This document shows, one piece after another, positions 53,166-54,185 of a DNA stretch of 54,185 bases; position 1 is the first letter of the stretch; each line of letters begins with the position of its first letter. The notes under the pieces were generated by a model, which was not told where the DNA came from, searched no databases, and saw only the letters and a list, made by a program, of their open reading frames with translations. The position numbers and the translations under genes are program-made. Source of the DNA: Acidovorax sp. (GTDB lineage Bacteria > Pseudomonadota > Gammaproteobacteria > Burkholderiales > Burkholderiaceae_C); the NCBI RefSeq assembly GCF_027492855.1, contig NZ_JAPUDY010000082.1, forward strand, positions 1 to 54,185, written 5' to 3'.

Positions 53166-53909
53166 ATGGACATCCGGCAATTTGACATTCCGCGCTACCT
53201 ATCGGCCCTGCCCCTGTTTCAGGAGTCAACCCCCGATGAATTGGAGCGACTGGCCCAGGGTTGCCGCCTGCGCCGTTTCGCGCGGGGCGACAGCGTTTTT
53301 CGCGTGGGCACACCTTGCGAAGAGTTCCACGTCACGGTGCTCGGCCAGGTCAAGCTCTTCGCGCTGTCGCCTGCGGGCCAGGAGAAGGTGATCGAGCTCG
53401 TGGGCCCCGGCAGCAGCTTTGCCGAGGCGCTGATGTTCACCGGCAAGCCCTACATCATCAACGCCCAGGCCCTGGCCGACACCTTGCTGCTGAGCGTGGA
53501 CAAGGCCACCGTCGAGCGCGAAATCCAGGCCGACCCCAAATTCGCCATGCGCATGCTGGCAGGCATCTCGCGGCGGCTGCACGGCCTGGTGCATGACGTG
53601 CAGACCTACACCCTGCACAGCGGCATGCAGCGCGTTATCGGCTACCTGCTGCGCGACCTGCCCGAGGACTCCAGCGATGCCGCAGCCATCGCCCTGGCCT
53701 GCGCTGGCTGCGGCGAGCCGCAAGCCCCCGGCGGCCTGAACGTGACACTGCCGGTGAGCAAAGCCACCATTGCCTCGCGCCTGTCGCTCACGCCCGAATA
53801 TTTCTCGCGTGTGCTGCACGAGCTGGAGGAAGCCGGGCTGATTCATATGGACAAGCGCGACATCCACATCCCCGACGCGGTGCGGCTCGCTGGGCACACG
53901 GTGGGATGA
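53166..53909 (+). CDS. dnr: Dnr/NnrR-type Crp/Fnr regulator of denitrification
   Basis: A 247-residue Crp/Fnr protein. The N-terminal sensor barrel ([54 protein letters not shown]) lacks the FNR four-Cys cluster and is of the NO-responsive Dnr type. The recognition helix reads [15 protein letters not shown], with the E-x-x-S-R pattern that reads TTGA half-sites. That fits the palindromes before norC, nirE/nirC, nirS and itself. A small Cys-rich insert ([10 protein letters not shown]) between the dimer helix and HTH is unusual. Confidence 0.9.
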   Translation: MDIRQFDIPRYLSALPLFQESTPDELERLAQGCRLRRFARGDSVFRVGTPCEEFHVTVLGQVKLFALSPAGQEKVIELVGPGSSFAEALMFTGKPYIINAQALADTLLLSVDKATVEREIQADPKFAMRMLAGISRRLHGLVHDVQTYTLHSGMQRVIGYLLRDLPEDSSDAAAIALACAGCGEPQAPGGLNVTLPVSKATIASRLSLTPEYFSRVLHELEEAGLIHMDKRDIHIPDAVRLAGHTVG

Positions 53910-54048
53910 AGCGGTAGAGTGCAGCCTGCGCGAGCCGCATAAGCTCATCACGAACGATTCGATGCCCTGCGGGCGCAGCGCTGCAAGAATGCCTGCAGCG
54001 GCCATCGGCCGCGGCACCATCATCATCACCGAGAAGGACACGCTCACC

Positions 54049-54185
54049 ATGAAGATCGAAACCCTGGCCGTCCACGCAGGCTACAGCCCCGACCCCACCA
54101 CCAAGGCCGTGGCCGTGCCCATCTACCAGACGGTGGCCTATGCCTTCGATAGCGCCCAGCACGGCGCCGACCTGTTCGACCTGAA
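54049..54185 (+). CDS. metY: O-acetylhomoserine sulfhydrylase-like PLP enzyme, 5' part
   Basis: Only the first ~45 residues are in the window, reading [20 protein letters not shown] then [25 protein letters not shown]. The LAVHAG…[10 protein letters not shown] pattern is the start of Cys/Met-metabolism PLP enzymes, and the spacing fits MetY (O-acetylhomoserine aminocarboxypropyltransferase) best. A Shine-Dalgarno (gagaaggaca) precedes the ATG. The catalytic lysine is beyond the window, so the exact family member is not certain. Confidence 0.75.
   Translation, partial: MKIETLAVHAGYSPDPTTKAVAVPIYQTVAYAFDSAQHGADLFDL

Noticed and set aside
53910-54048. SAM riboswitch before the metY-like gene
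   Set aside because: The leader is short and none of the SAM aptamer signatures I know is visible.

Overview
The window is high-GC betaproteobacterial DNA, most likely from a Comamonadaceae denitrifier of the Acidovorax type. That assignment is inference. It rests on strong GC bias at third codon positions, on two TPP-riboswitch-controlled thiamin loci, on a cytochrome cd1-type denitrification island, and on a dispersed A+T-containing repeat (core atagctgctagcgcttat) that I associate with this family. No phage, transposase, CRISPR array, tRNA or rRNA was seen.

Left part (1-13.2 kb). The 3' end of cysD and all of cysN (sulfate adenylyltransferase) are followed by a 7Fe ferredoxin, a thioredoxin-reductase-like ferredoxin-NADP reductase, a SnoaL-like protein and an AraC/GyrI regulator. 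Next come a TPP riboswitch with a hydroxymethylpyrimidine transporter (cytX), thiD on the minus strand, and a second TPP riboswitch leading thiO-thiS-thiG-thiE. A minus-strand FimV-like protein closes this part.

Middle part (13.2-28.3 kb). A fatty-acid-type catabolic group (3-hydroxyacyl-CoA dehydrogenase, enoyl-CoA hydratase/isomerase, Crp/Fnr regulator, aminoglycoside-phosphotransferase-like kinase, ACAD11-like acyl-CoA dehydrogenase) resembles the 4-hydroxyacid (LvaA/LvaC-type) route. It is followed by a mix of envelope and housekeeping genes: an L,D-transpeptidase-like protein, an adenylate cyclase-FHA protein, LD-carboxypeptidase, a TadA-haloalkane-dehalogenase-like fusion, a branched-chain amino acid binding protein, and a U32-family RlhA-like protein.

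Right part (28.3-54 kb). This is a nearly continuous denitrification island: nirS-nirT-nirB, then a complete cytochrome c maturation operon ccmABCDEFGHI, then nirE (minus strand) divergent from nirC-nirF-nirDL-nirG-nirH-nirJ-nirN-norE, then norF, norC-norB-norQ, an NapH/NosR-like membrane iron-sulfur protein, norD, and a Dnr-type Crp/Fnr regulator. The island supplies nitrite reductase, its heme d1 cofactor, the c-heme ligation machinery, NO reductase with its activation factors, and the regulator. Palindromes of the type TTGAACCRGTTCAA lie before nirE/nirC and norC, with more divergent versions before nirS and dnr, suggesting one Dnr regulon. The window ends in the start of a metY-like PLP enzyme.

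Two dispersed repeat families are scattered through the intergenic regions. One of them is translated inside two unrelated genes, at the N-terminus of CysN and the C-terminus of the L,D-transpeptidase, giving both the peptide IAASAYP.
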